DNA from: Lachnospiraceae bacterium UBA7026
GTDB lineage: Bacteria; Bacillota; Clostridia; Lachnospirales; Lachnospiraceae
Direction: 5' to 3'
NCBI GenBank assembly: GCA_002494165.1
Contig: DLBH01000061.1
Location: 1-55,120 of the forward strand
Length of the DNA stretch: 55,120 nt
Each line of letters begins with the position of its first letter. Positions within the stretch are counted from its first letter, which is position 1. A model generated the notes under the pieces. That model was not told the origin of the DNA, made no database searches, and was given only the letters and a program-made list of their open reading frames with translations. Both the position numbers and the translations under genes were made by a program. Positions 9,306-17,657 of the stretch are shown here, piece after piece.

Positions 9306-10106
9306 ATGGATGATAACATGATTAAAATGATGGCAAACCGCATTTCCAGGGAAATGAACGCTGTCGAAAATAATCCCGGACCGCCTCTGGGCATCAGGGA
9401 TATCGGCGTGACAGAGTTTATTGGAACGGCCCTGGGTGATACCATCGGCCTGGTGATCGCCAGTGTGGACCCCATTCTGGTAGAGCCTATGCAGCTGGGT
9501 AATTACCGGTCTTTAGGTATTCTTGGCTGCCGGTCCAACAGCCTGGCTGTTATGAGTATGGCCATCGATGACGCGGTAAAATCCACCAACAGTGAAGTAC
9601 TGATTTTAGAGCCCATCCGTGATAACGGAACCGACGGCAGCGGCGGCGGCCAGGCAGGACTCATTGTCATTGGAGCAGACGATGTCTCAGATGCCCGCCG
9701 TGGTATAGAGATCGCCCTGGACCGGATGGAAAAATACAGTGGTGATATCTATGTCAATGAAGCAGGCCATGTGGAGTTCCACTACACAGCCAGAGCCAGC
9801 TACTGTCTGGAGAAAGCCTTTGGAACCCAGGTGGGCAAAGCATGGGGTATGGTCTGCGGTTGTCCTGCAGCCATCGGAATCGTCGTAGCCGATATCGCCG
9901 CCAAGGCTGCTGACATTGATATCGTCAGCTACACAGCCCCGGCTTCCGGTGAAGGCTTCAACTATCAGAACGAGGTAACAGTGAGTATCACAGGTGACTC
10001 CGGTGCAGTCAAGCAGGCCGTAATCTCTGCCAGAGAGATCGGCAGAAAGCTTCTCGGCGCCATGGGAAGTGAACCCCAGTCCCTGTCCTGCCCATACATT
10101 TTTTGA
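9306..10106 (+). CDS. BMC trimer shell protein, PduB-type
   Basis: A tandem-BMC-domain shell protein of 266 residues that follows PduB along its length: an N-terminal tail, then LTEFVGTA-like VTEFIGTALGDTIGLVIASVD, YTARASYCLEKAFGTQVGKA in the second domain, and SGDSGAVKQAVISAREIG near the end. Such proteins form pseudohexameric tiles of the microcompartment facet. The start has GGAGG at good spacing. It is the only trimer-type shell gene in the window. Confidence 0.93.
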   Translation: MDDNMIKMMANRISREMNAVENNPGPPLGIRDIGVTEFIGTALGDTIGLVIASVDPILVEPMQLGNYRSLGILGCRSNSLAVMSMAIDDAVKSTNSEVLILEPIRDNGTDGSGGGQAGLIVIGADDVSDARRGIEIALDRMEKYSGDIYVNEAGHVEFHYTARASYCLEKAFGTQVGKAWGMVCGCPAAIGIVVADIAAKAADIDIVSYTAPASGEGFNYQNEVTVSITGDSGAVKQAVISAREIGRKLLGAMGSEPQSLSCPYIF

Positions 10107-10119
10107 GAGGTGAGTGCTT

Positions 10120-10398
10120 ATGATTTCTGAAGCATTGGGTATGATCGAGACCAAGGGTCTTGTAGGTGCCATAGAAGCGGCAGATGCCATGGTAAAATCA
10201 GCAAATGTCATTCTGGTTGGCTATGAGAAGATTGGATCCGGTTTAGTTACCGTTATGGTCCGTGGAGATGTAGGCGCAGTCAAGGCATCTGTAGATGCCG
10301 GAACCGTTGCGGCAGACAAGGTGGGAACCGTCGTATCCTCCCATGTCATCCCACGGCCTCACCGTGATGTGGAGAAGATTCTTCCTGGCAATGAATAA
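10120..10398 (+). CDS. BMC hexamer shell protein, PduA/EutM-type
   Basis: A single BMC domain of 92 residues that forms the hexagonal facets of a microcompartment. It has the usual opening [21 protein letters not shown], the lysine-bearing edge after it, and the pore region near [15 protein letters not shown]; the end [11 protein letters not shown] is typical. The ATG at 10120 is preferred over an in-frame GTG at 10114 because GAGAGGTGAG precedes it. It lies 13 bases after the trimer gene. No pentamer (EutN/CcmL) vertex gene occurs in the window, so the shell set here is incomplete. Confidence 0.95.
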   Translation: MISEALGMIETKGLVGAIEAADAMVKSANVILVGYEKIGSGLVTVMVRGDVGAVKASVDAGTVAADKVGTVVSSHVIPRPHRDVEKILPGNE

Positions 10399-10437
10399 GT
10401 GGCAGTCTCACCGGCTTGAATGAGAATGGAGCTTATT

Positions 10438-11787
10438 ATGGATATGAAATACAGGACAGATATGGGTCCATCCGGGACAGCACAAGAGGGCTGGGATGCC
10501 CAGGAGATCGTAGCTTCTGCCCAGGAGGCCTTCAAGGCCTATTCCCTCTTTAGCCTGAGCCGGAGGCGGGACCTCATATCGGAAATCAAAAAAAGACTGA
10601 TCCAGCTGGTGCCTTCTATTGCCAGAATGGAATATGAAGAGACCGGCATGGGCAATATCAAAGACAAAATCGTAAAACTGATGCTGGCAGTGGGAAGAAC
10701 TCCCGGTGTGGAAGACCTGGTGACAGAGGCTGTCACAGGCGACCATGGCATGACTCTCTATGAGTATTCTGCCTACGGTGTCATCTGTACCTTACTTCCG
10801 GGAACCAACCCCTGTGCCACCTTGATCTCCAACAGCATAGGCATGCTGGCAGCCGGCAATTCTGTCATCCATATCCCCAATCCCCGTTGTGTGGGAGTGA
10901 CCAGGTATGTGGCAGAAGAGATTGATAAAGCGATCCGGGAGACCTACGGGATAAGCAACCTGATCTCTGCTGTACCCCAATCATCAATGCAGCAGGCAGA
11001 AGAGATTATGAATCACCCTGATGTCTCCATGGTAGTAGCCACCGGCGGTTCCAAAATGCTGCGGACTGCCCTGGCCTGTTCTAAAAAAGTAGTTGGGGCA
11101 GGCCAGGCCAACCCGGTGGTCATCGTAGATGAGACAGCAGATCTTGGCCAGGCTGCCATGAATATTGTGGAAGGGGCTTCCTTTGACAATAACATCATGT
11201 GTGTCAGCGAGAAGAACCTGGTTGTGGTTTCTTCCGTGGCCGATGCCCTGGTCAGGGAAATGAGAAAGCTTGGAGTATACTACATCAGGGATGAAGCGGA
11301 TATGCTGAAGCTTACCAAGGCCACGGTAACCAGTCACATGACCATGAACCGGGCCTTAGAAGGCAAGCCGGCCAAGATGATTCTTGAAACGGCTGGAATT
11401 CCTTGTAATGACGACATACGGCTGATTCTGGTAGATACCATGATCACCCATCCCTTCTTTACGGAAGAATTCCTCATGCCGGTGGTTTCTATGGTCCGAG
11501 TCGATGATTTTGAGGAGGCCATAACCTCAGCTCTCTTTATCGAACAGGGAAACCGGCATACGGCTATGATTCATTCCCAGTCCATCGACCACCTCAACCG
11601 GGCAGCCCATGAGCTGCAGACTTCCATTTTTATCAAAAATGGATCCTCACTCAATGCCATCGGCTGTGACGGGGAGCAGGACACCAGCTTCACCATCGCC
11701 AATATCACGGGAGAAGGTGCGACGACGGCAAGGCATTTTGCCCGCAGAAGAAGGTGTACCCTGACGACAGGTTTTTCGATTCGCTAA
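10438..11787 (+). CDS. CoA-acylating aldehyde dehydrogenase, EutE/PduP family
   Basis: Converts an aldehyde plus CoA and NAD to acyl-CoA and NADH inside the microcompartment. It aligns from memory with EutE across its length: ETGMG, NPVVIVDETADL, then ASFDNNIMCVSEK with the catalytic Cys at 255, and the arginine-rich end ARHFARRRRC. From this start it is 449 residues; GGAG six bases upstream favours it over the ATG at 10420. The usual N-terminal encapsulation helix of EutE (about 20 residues) is absent. The family acts on acetaldehyde or propionaldehyde, which suggests a C2-C3 aldehyde from the GRE. No alcohol dehydrogenase or phosphotransacylase gene is beside it. Confidence 0.9.
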   Translation: MDMKYRTDMGPSGTAQEGWDAQEIVASAQEAFKAYSLFSLSRRRDLISEIKKRLIQLVPSIARMEYEETGMGNIKDKIVKLMLAVGRTPGVEDLVTEAVTGDHGMTLYEYSAYGVICTLLPGTNPCATLISNSIGMLAAGNSVIHIPNPRCVGVTRYVAEEIDKAIRETYGISNLISAVPQSSMQQAEEIMNHPDVSMVVATGGSKMLRTALACSKKVVGAGQANPVVIVDETADLGQAAMNIVEGASFDNNIMCVSEKNLVVVSSVADALVREMRKLGVYYIRDEADMLKLTKATVTSHMTMNRALEGKPAKMILETAGIPCNDDIRLILVDTMITHPFFTEEFLMPVVSMVRVDDFEEAITSALFIEQGNRHTAMIHSQSIDHLNRAAHELQTSIFIKNGSSLNAIGCDGEQDTSFTIANITGEGATTARHFARRRRCTLTTGFSIR

Positions 11788-12028
11788 AAACATTTGCTAA
11801 AAACATTTCTACAAAAGATTATGGCAGTGATTTGGCCGACAGTAAGAACAAGATGGGCCTGAAGATGCTATTCCGGAACAAGCCAGGATACTTAGTACAT
11901 ACTCCTTTTCTGCCAGTTTCCGGAAAGCTAAGCAAGCTGGTCCAAATCCTGCCATAACTATATCAATGATACCGTAACAGAAAGGAAAATAATGGCCGGT
12001 TCCAGCCTGCTATTATGAGATAAGTATT

Positions 12029-13240
12029 ATGTCTGTATTAAAGCAAAACAAGAAACACAGCTTCATGACTTCTGCCTGTCTTATACTCACAGCAGTCATC
12101 GCAGCCTTTATGATGTTTTCCAACCAGGTACTGGCAGCAGACCAGCCGGGCAGTGCCCTCGATGCCGCCAAGTACAACAAACATATGGATGTCTGGTTCA
12201 TCCTTTTCCTGGTGGCCTTCCTGATGGGCTTCCTTCGTAAATACGAATGGAGTATCTATCTGGCCGTACTTTTGACCACCGCTTCTTCCTACCTGGTATA
12301 CATGGCCGGCAACCAGTTCGTCCTGAAAATGCCGGCAGAAGAAGTATGGTCCCAGGACATGATGATCAGTGCGGCAACCTGTTCTGTAACAGCAGTCGTA
12401 GCCATCGGTGTATTCTTAGGTACCGTAAAGATGTGGCAGTACCTTCTGGTGGGAGTTCTCTTTTCCCCCTGTTATCTGCTGCTCAACTACCTTCAGTTCA
12501 CCTGGCTGCCGGCAGTGGCAGGCGGCGATGTCACAGACCCGGGCGGTGGAATCCTTGTTCATTTCTTCGCTGCCTACTGGGGCATGGGCGTAGCCCTGGC
12601 CATCCGGGAAAAGCGGGCCTTTGACGAGCCTATGTACACGACAAAACACAGTGTGTCCCTGGCCTGGCTGTCCGGTATGCTCCTCTTTATGCTCTGGCCT
12701 TCTTTCGTGACGGCCCTTATGCCTTTAGAGAGTACCACAGCAGTAACTGCCAACACCTATATGGCCGGTCTTGGTGCCATGATTACCTCTTACCTGACCA
12801 ACGCCTTACTCAGCAAGGACAAAAAGGTTAACCCTGTTGTATATATCTGCGGTATGCTGACCGGACTGGTAGCTTCCAGTTCCACCCTGCTTCTGGCAGG
12901 TCCCTGGCTGTCACTGATGATCGGTGCCCTTGCCGGAATCTGCTGTCCTCTGGCCATCAACTTCCTTCAGGGCTGGCTGGCAGAGAAGCTTGGGGTTATG
13001 GATGTCATGGGCGTCCACAGTCTCCACGGCGTAGGCGGCTGGATCTCCTTACTCACCGGAGCCATCCTGGCAGGCAACCTGATCAACATCTGGGCTGCCC
13101 TGATCACCCTGGCCCTGGGTATCGTATCCGGTTTCATCACCGGAATGATCCTCAAGCTGACCAGAGGCGAGATGAATGTCACTTATGATGACAAGGATGA
13201 GTTTGAAGGAGATAATCCGGACCCGGTTCTGGAGCCATAA
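12029..13240 (+). CDS. Rh/Amt-family ammonium channel
   Basis: An 11-12 helix membrane channel of 403 residues with an apparent signal sequence ending near VLAA (residue 37). It looks more like the Rh branch than AmtB: the first pore His lies in ILVHFFAAYWGMGVA (His178) and the second in GVHSLHGVGG (His333), both with the Rh-type surroundings. Rh/Amt proteins pass ammonia or ammonium, methylammonium and in some cases CO2. It follows the aldehyde dehydrogenase by 241 bases that contain no gene, on the same strand. Its place inside a BMC locus suggests that the pathway uses or releases ammonia or an amine. The ribosome site is weak, so the exact start is less certain. Confidence 0.87.
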   Translation: MSVLKQNKKHSFMTSACLILTAVIAAFMMFSNQVLAADQPGSALDAAKYNKHMDVWFILFLVAFLMGFLRKYEWSIYLAVLLTTASSYLVYMAGNQFVLKMPAEEVWSQDMMISAATCSVTAVVAIGVFLGTVKMWQYLLVGVLFSPCYLLLNYLQFTWLPAVAGGDVTDPGGGILVHFFAAYWGMGVALAIREKRAFDEPMYTTKHSVSLAWLSGMLLFMLWPSFVTALMPLESTTAVTANTYMAGLGAMITSYLTNALLSKDKKVNPVVYICGMLTGLVASSSTLLLAGPWLSLMIGALAGICCPLAINFLQGWLAEKLGVMDVMGVHSLHGVGGWISLLTGAILAGNLINIWAALITLALGIVSGFITGMILKLTRGEMNVTYDDKDEFEGDNPDPVLEP

Positions 13241-13343
13241 GGTTTACGGGAATCTAACCATTTTCAAAAGAATTCCCTGGAAAGATTATGAAAGGAAGAA
13301 CCCTCTTAAAACAAAACTTCCGGAATAATAAAGGAGACATGTT

Positions 13344-13598
13344 ATGAAAGTATTATGCAGAAAAGCTACGGAAGCTGAGAAAGCTTATATGAAAAGATTT
13401 GAATACTGGGAGAGTGATGTGGCCGAATTTGACTATTATTATGACCATGATGAGACCTTCCTGCTCTACGAGGGACAGGCCACCATCACTTACCCGGGTG
13501 GATCCGTAAGCTTTGGCGCCGGCGATATCCTGGTGTGCCCCGAAGGCCTCCGCTGTCACTGGAGCGTCAAAGTACCTGTTAAAAAACGCCTGCACTAA
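13344..13598 (+). CDS. Small EutQ-like cupin protein
   Basis: An 84-residue single cupin with the pattern DETFLLYEGQATITYPGG and FGAGDILVCPEGLRCHWSV, matching the small Cupin_3/EutQ-like group found with ethanolamine and GRE microcompartment loci. The first cupin motif has Glu47 region acidic residues but few His, so metal binding is uncertain. The role is unknown; EutQ has been reported to act as an acetate kinase in Salmonella, but this protein is far shorter and I do not transfer that function. AAAGGAGAC precedes the ATG. It lies about 100 bases after the channel gene. Confidence 0.75.
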   Translation: MKVLCRKATEAEKAYMKRFEYWESDVAEFDYYYDHDETFLLYEGQATITYPGGSVSFGAGDILVCPEGLRCHWSVKVPVKKRLH

Positions 13599-13647
13599 AA
13601 GGGCAGGCAGCCATTATTCATGCTAATCCTTTTGCAAGGTCGGACAG

Positions 13648-13684
13648 GACTTGAGGGTAGAATCCGCTCTTCCCTCAAGTTCCT
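13648..13684. terminator. Hairpin between cupin and regulator genes
   Basis: Arms GGACTTGAGGG and CCCTCAAGTTCC form an 11-base stem. The following sequence is T-rich rather than a clean T-run, so termination strength is uncertain. It separates the structural genes from the promoter of the regulatory genes. Confidence 0.5.
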
Positions 13685-13723
13685 TCCGGTCATATTTTAT
13701 GGATAAAAGGGCTCTCCTGGACA

Positions 13724-13799
13724 TTGTACATTTCCTTGGAGACAGGTATAATATTATTAAACATTTTACATCTACACAAGAATTATACAGTACCTGTAT
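13724..13799 (+). promoter_or_regulatory. Promoter and inverted repeat for the PocR-AraC-metK genes
   Basis: TTGTAC (13724-13729) and TATAAT (13747-13752) are separated by 17 bases, a good housekeeping-type promoter. Downstream, ATACAG-TAC-CTGTAT (13785-13799) is a perfect inverted repeat that could be an operator. The regulatory genes therefore probably have their own transcript. Confidence 0.65.
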
Positions 13800-13831
13800 C
13801 TGATGAATGAAAAGAATTTGGGGGAGAATTC

Positions 13832-15136
13832 ATGAACGAAGAGAGGAGAATGCCGGGAAGCGACCAGGCCCAGTATCCCAGCGACAAACGAATGACTCTC
13901 TTATCCCTCTTTCAGGAAGAGGGGCTGGAGAAGCTTTTGTGGCAGCTGGCATCTGCCACTGACCTGGCGGTAGCCCTGGCAGATTTCCGCGGAGACGAAT
14001 GTACTGACTGTATCAATTACGCAGAATTCTGCCGTTTCGCCAGAGAGGATCATGGGCAAGGCCCCCTCTGTACGGCATCCAACGCCACCAACGCCTTCGG
14101 CATCACCCAGGCAGCGGTAAGCAAGAAACCCTTTATTTATTTCTGTCCCTACGGATTATTGATGTTCGCCATTCCAATCATAGTAAACGATGAGTATTTA
14201 GGTGGGTTTGTAGGAGGACAAGTCCGGTGCCATGACGCGCCGGCAGACACTGTTCGTCTGGAGAACGTCCTTCCCTGTAAGAAGGATTTTCTTGATGATG
14301 ATGAGACCAGAGCATACTATGAACAGGCAAACCTTTTATCCTATGATAAATTTGTCAATGTGGCGGCTCTTATGGAGTCCTACATCCGGCAGATGACAGA
14401 AAAAAGAAGGGATAATGTTACCAACGAAGAGCTTGCCAAAGCCCGGCAGGCCCTGGAGGATGAACACAAGAAGCGTCTGGAGGCGGAGCAGAAAAGCAGC
14501 AAGTACAAGCTGACCGCCATGAGAACACAGTTTAAACCCTACTTTATTATGAGCACTTTGAACGCCATCTCCAACCTGGCCATCATAGAAAATGCTGTGC
14601 AGACCAATGAGCTGATCAACCGTTTCGCCCGCTTTATGTCGGACCTTTTCCAGAAAAATGTGGATGTCATCAGCCTGGAAGAGGAAATGGCTATGATCGA
14701 CTCTTATCTGGCCATCTATAAATCCTGGATGGAAGACAAGCTCTCCTACCGTATAGATCTGGAGGGTGAAATCCGCAGGCAAAAGATACCAGCCATGCTG
14801 GTCTTTCCTATAGTGGAACAGTCCATCCTTCACCTGGCGGTCCATGGACAGCGGGATGGCCAGATCCATATCTCAGCTTCTTTTGATAAGAAGAATGTGA
14901 AAATCCAGCTCAGAGACAACCGGCCGCCGGCCGCCCAGGACGAGAACAGCCGGCTGATTCTCAAGGAGATTGAAGATATGCACAACAGCTCAGTAAAGAC
15001 AGGGCTGGATCTGACAAGAGAACGGATGGAAGATTACTTCCATGGAAAATATGTATTCACTACGGAGACAACAGATGACGGGGAAACGGTATATATGCTG
15101 GAATATCCTCGTATGTTTGAAAGAGAGTATATCTGA
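13832..15136 (+). CDS. PocR-domain sensor with degenerate histidine-kinase core
   Basis: A 434-residue cytoplasmic protein. The PocR sensory domain is at about residues 22-135, with several Cys residues (C57, C60, C67, C80, C105); PocR domains sense small molecules such as diols. A coiled-coil linker (about 195-225) follows, then a LytS-like kinase region. Where the family has a phospho-acceptor His in a PHF box, this protein has QFKPYFIMSTLN with Tyr237. The N-box is altered (VEQSILHL) and the G1 box reads RDNRPP instead of DNGxG. So phosphotransfer looks impossible by the usual route. Its stop overlaps the start of the AraC-type regulator, so the two are translationally coupled. Confidence 0.85.
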   Translation: MNEERRMPGSDQAQYPSDKRMTLLSLFQEEGLEKLLWQLASATDLAVALADFRGDECTDCINYAEFCRFAREDHGQGPLCTASNATNAFGITQAAVSKKPFIYFCPYGLLMFAIPIIVNDEYLGGFVGGQVRCHDAPADTVRLENVLPCKKDFLDDDETRAYYEQANLLSYDKFVNVAALMESYIRQMTEKRRDNVTNEELAKARQALEDEHKKRLEAEQKSSKYKLTAMRTQFKPYFIMSTLNAISNLAIIENAVQTNELINRFARFMSDLFQKNVDVISLEEEMAMIDSYLAIYKSWMEDKLSYRIDLEGEIRRQKIPAMLVFPIVEQSILHLAVHGQRDGQIHISASFDKKNVKIQLRDNRPPAAQDENSRLILKEIEDMHNSSVKTGLDLTRERMEDYFHGKYVFTTETTDDGETVYMLEYPRMFEREYI

Positions 15137-16143
15137 TGTATAAGGTTTTAATTGTCGACGATGAACTCCTGATGTGCAGGGCTCTGACGACAGCCCTATC
15201 CAGATTTGAGGACTTTGAAGTAGCAGCCTGTGTCAGCTATGGGGAAGAGGCCGTGGAATTCTGCCGGCATAATGATGTCCATATGGTATTAATGGACATC
15301 GCCCTGCCGGGAATCACCGGTATAGAGGCGGCCAGATCCATCAACAAGATCAATCCCGCCGCTGAAATCTTCATCATTTCTGTCCTGAGCAGCTATGAAG
15401 TAATCAGAAAGACCCTCGCCTCTAAAATCAGGGACTATCTTGTGAAACCTGTTTCTTTTTCCGATATCAACCATATCATTGATCTCTTTTTAGGAGACCA
15501 GGAAGAGGACCAGGATATCGTAAGGAAGATGGTAGACCTTTATCATAGCCATGACTATCCTGCTATGGTCCAGAGTGTTCCCGATGAGGTCCGTGAGGTT
15601 TTTCAGAACTGTCCCGTAAACAAGGAGCTCATTTCAAACAAATTTATACAGATTGCCAGGGGCATTCTGTCAGAAGCTGTACCATGCTTCTATAAAGACC
15701 TGGATCTCGGGGAACGTTTCCCCATCAATGAAGCCTTTGCCAAAAATGAGAACGCCTGGACCATATGGCTTACGGACGTTATGGACTATGCCTTCCGGTC
15801 GGGAATCATCCGCAGGCATGATTACCTGCAGTCGGTATTTGACTACATTGATACAGAGATCAAAAATGATATCAATCTTGCCTCCATCTGTGACGCCTGT
15901 AATATCAGCCAGAGCTATCTAAGCAGGCTCTTCCGCAAATATATGGGAGTCAGCGTGATGGATTATATCCACCTGCGCAAGCTGATGAGGGCAAAGATGT
16001 ATATGGTATTCACTGATTACAGCATAACCCAGATCGGACACCATCTAGGTTACAGCGACGGAAGCTATTTTAGTAAGGTATTTAAAAAATATGAAGGAAT
16101 GTCGCCTAAACAATACAAAATGGCCTTTCTGGGTCCTGCTTGA
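15136..16143 (+). CDS. Response regulator, receiver plus AraC-type DNA-binding domain
   Basis: A 335-residue regulator. The receiver domain (about 1-120) keeps the acidic pair Asp9-Asp10, the phospho-acceptor Asp54 (LMDIALPG), Ser82 and Lys104, so it should be phosphorylatable. The C-terminal ~100 residues form two helix-turn-helix motifs of the AraC/YesN type (SICDACNISQSYLSRLFRKY and ITQIGHHLGYSDGSYFSKVF). It begins inside the stop codon of the PocR sensor. It is the obvious candidate activator of the GRE operon. Because the sensor lacks a usable His, signal transfer may go through protein contact or another kinase. Confidence 0.92.
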   Translation: MYKVLIVDDELLMCRALTTALSRFEDFEVAACVSYGEEAVEFCRHNDVHMVLMDIALPGITGIEAARSINKINPAAEIFIISVLSSYEVIRKTLASKIRDYLVKPVSFSDINHIIDLFLGDQEEDQDIVRKMVDLYHSHDYPAMVQSVPDEVREVFQNCPVNKELISNKFIQIARGILSEAVPCFYKDLDLGERFPINEAFAKNENAWTIWLTDVMDYAFRSGIIRRHDYLQSVFDYIDTEIKNDINLASICDACNISQSYLSRLFRKYMGVSVMDYIHLRKLMRAKMYMVFTDYSITQIGHHLGYSDGSYFSKVFKKYEGMSPKQYKMAFLGPA

Positions 16144-16198
16144 AATGAGGGAAGATATGAATAAGAAACCTGGCTGTAGAAAAGACTCAGAGGAAGAC

Positions 16199-17386
16199 AT
16201 GTATTTTCTGACCTCTGAATCTGTGACGGAGGGACATCCGGACAAGCTCTGCGATATCGTATCCGATTCTCTGCTGGATGCCTACCTGAAAGAGGATCCC
16301 CTTTCCCATGTGGCCCTGGAGACGGTTGCTTCCAAGGATATGCTTTTTATATCCGGGGAGGTCACATCCAAAGGGGCGCCTGACCTGATTGAAAAGGCCA
16401 GGGAAGCGGTCCTCGCCATCGGCTATGACAGCAAAGAAAAGGGATTAGATGGCAGAAACTGTCTGATCCTCACCAATATCATATCCCAGTCGCCGGACAT
16501 CTCCATGGGAGTGGACCGGGCAGACGGCCTGATTGGTGCAGGGGACCAGGGCATGATGTACGGTTATGCCTGTGATGAGACGGAAGAGTATATGCCTTTA
16601 TCCATCTCTTTAGCCCACAAGCTGGCCGCAAGGCTGACCCAGGTCCGTAAAGAGGGAATCCTTCCCTATCTTTACCCGGATGGAAAGACCCAGGTTACCA
16701 TCGCCTATGACCGCAATGACCAGGTCATAGGTATCAAGGACATCGTCGTTTCCGCCCAGCATAATGCCCGGGTACCTATAGAACAGGTCCGGGCGGATAT
16801 CAGAAAGCACGTGATCGATGAAATGATCCGGCCCGAAGACATGCTGGCGGACATCCGGATCCACATCAATCCCACAGGCCGCTTTGTCACAGGCGGTCCC
16901 CTGGGAGACACGGGACTGACCGGCCGCAAGATTATGGTAGATACCTACGGAGGTATCGCCCGCCATGGGGGAGGCGCCTTTTCCGGCAAAGACCCCAGCA
17001 AGGTGGACCGGTCGGCAGCCTACATGGCCAGATATGCTGCCAAAAACCTGGCTGCCGCCGGCCTGTGCGGTAAATGTGAGTTAAATCTCGCCTATGCCAT
17101 CGGCATACCCCAGCCGGTATCCATCAAGATCGACTGCTTTGGCACGGAAAGAATTCCCATAAGCATCATCGAAAAAACTGCCGAAAATGTCTTTGATTTC
17201 AGCGTAGCCGGTATTATCAGGACGCTTTCTCTCACAAGCATTTCCTATAAACCGGTGGCCGCCTACGGACACTTTGGCAGAAGAGACCTGGACCTGCCCT
17301 GGGAAAGGACAGACAAGGTTCAGGAGATCATGGATATCGCAGCCGGCTACCTGGCAGACTCTATCCAGGCTATGTCCGGCCAGTAA
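16199..17386 (+). CDS. metK: S-adenosylmethionine synthetase
   Basis: Makes S-adenosylmethionine from methionine and ATP. From this start the protein reads MYFLTSESVTEGHPDK, the conserved N-terminus, and is 395 residues, the normal length; GAGGAAG lies just upstream. Longer in-frame starts (16157, 16145, 16091) exist, but the farthest overlaps the preceding gene. Other signatures are GAGDQGMMYGYA and GGGAFSGKDPSKVDRS. It lies 55 bases after the response regulator and probably shares its transcript. SAM is consumed by the radical-SAM activase of this locus, which gives a reason for the linkage. Whether it is the only metK of the genome cannot be seen. Confidence 0.95.
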   Translation: MYFLTSESVTEGHPDKLCDIVSDSLLDAYLKEDPLSHVALETVASKDMLFISGEVTSKGAPDLIEKAREAVLAIGYDSKEKGLDGRNCLILTNIISQSPDISMGVDRADGLIGAGDQGMMYGYACDETEEYMPLSISLAHKLAARLTQVRKEGILPYLYPDGKTQVTIAYDRNDQVIGIKDIVVSAQHNARVPIEQVRADIRKHVIDEMIRPEDMLADIRIHINPTGRFVTGGPLGDTGLTGRKIMVDTYGGIARHGGGAFSGKDPSKVDRSAAYMARYAAKNLAAAGLCGKCELNLAYAIGIPQPVSIKIDCFGTERIPISIIEKTAENVFDFSVAGIIRTLSLTSISYKPVAAYGHFGRRDLDLPWERTDKVQEIMDIAAGYLADSIQAMSGQ

Positions 17387-17480
17387 ATTTAAATATATCA
17401 ACGTTTTATGTCCGGCCAGTAAAATTAACTATCAACGTTTTTTATCCGGCCAGTAAATTAAATCATCAACGTTTATGTCT
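17372..17480. repeat. 36-bp tandem repeats copying the metK gene end
   Basis: Three units start at 17372, 17408 and about 17443, with a fourth trace at 17475. Each begins with ATGTCCGGCCAGTAA or a close variant and ends ATCAACGTTTT. The first unit is the last codons and stop of metK, so the gene end has been duplicated twice in tandem. Confidence 0.9.
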
Positions 17481-17519
17481 CGACCTTTTAAATATTTACT
17501 AATCAAAGTCTAACTGGAA

Positions 17520-17550
17520 AAGAGGAGGAAGCCGCTGCTTCTTTCTCTTT
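17520..17550 (+). terminator. Probable terminator after metK
   Basis: AGAGGAGGAAGC and GCTTCTTTCTCT can pair around the loop CGCT and are followed by a T-rich run. The stem includes mismatches, so strength is uncertain. Confidence 0.5.
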
Positions 17551-17657
17551 TCTTTTATGCCGGCCATAGGCCAGAAGCAGACTATACAAACAGGATATTT
17601 TTGGTATAATTGTAAGTAAGAAAACTATCGTTAAAATATCCAGTGAGGTGATGATTA

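Noticed and set aside
16091..16198. Longer metK starting inside the response regulator gene
   Set aside because: The canonical MetK N-terminus begins at 16199 with its own ribosome site; the extension shows no family similarity.
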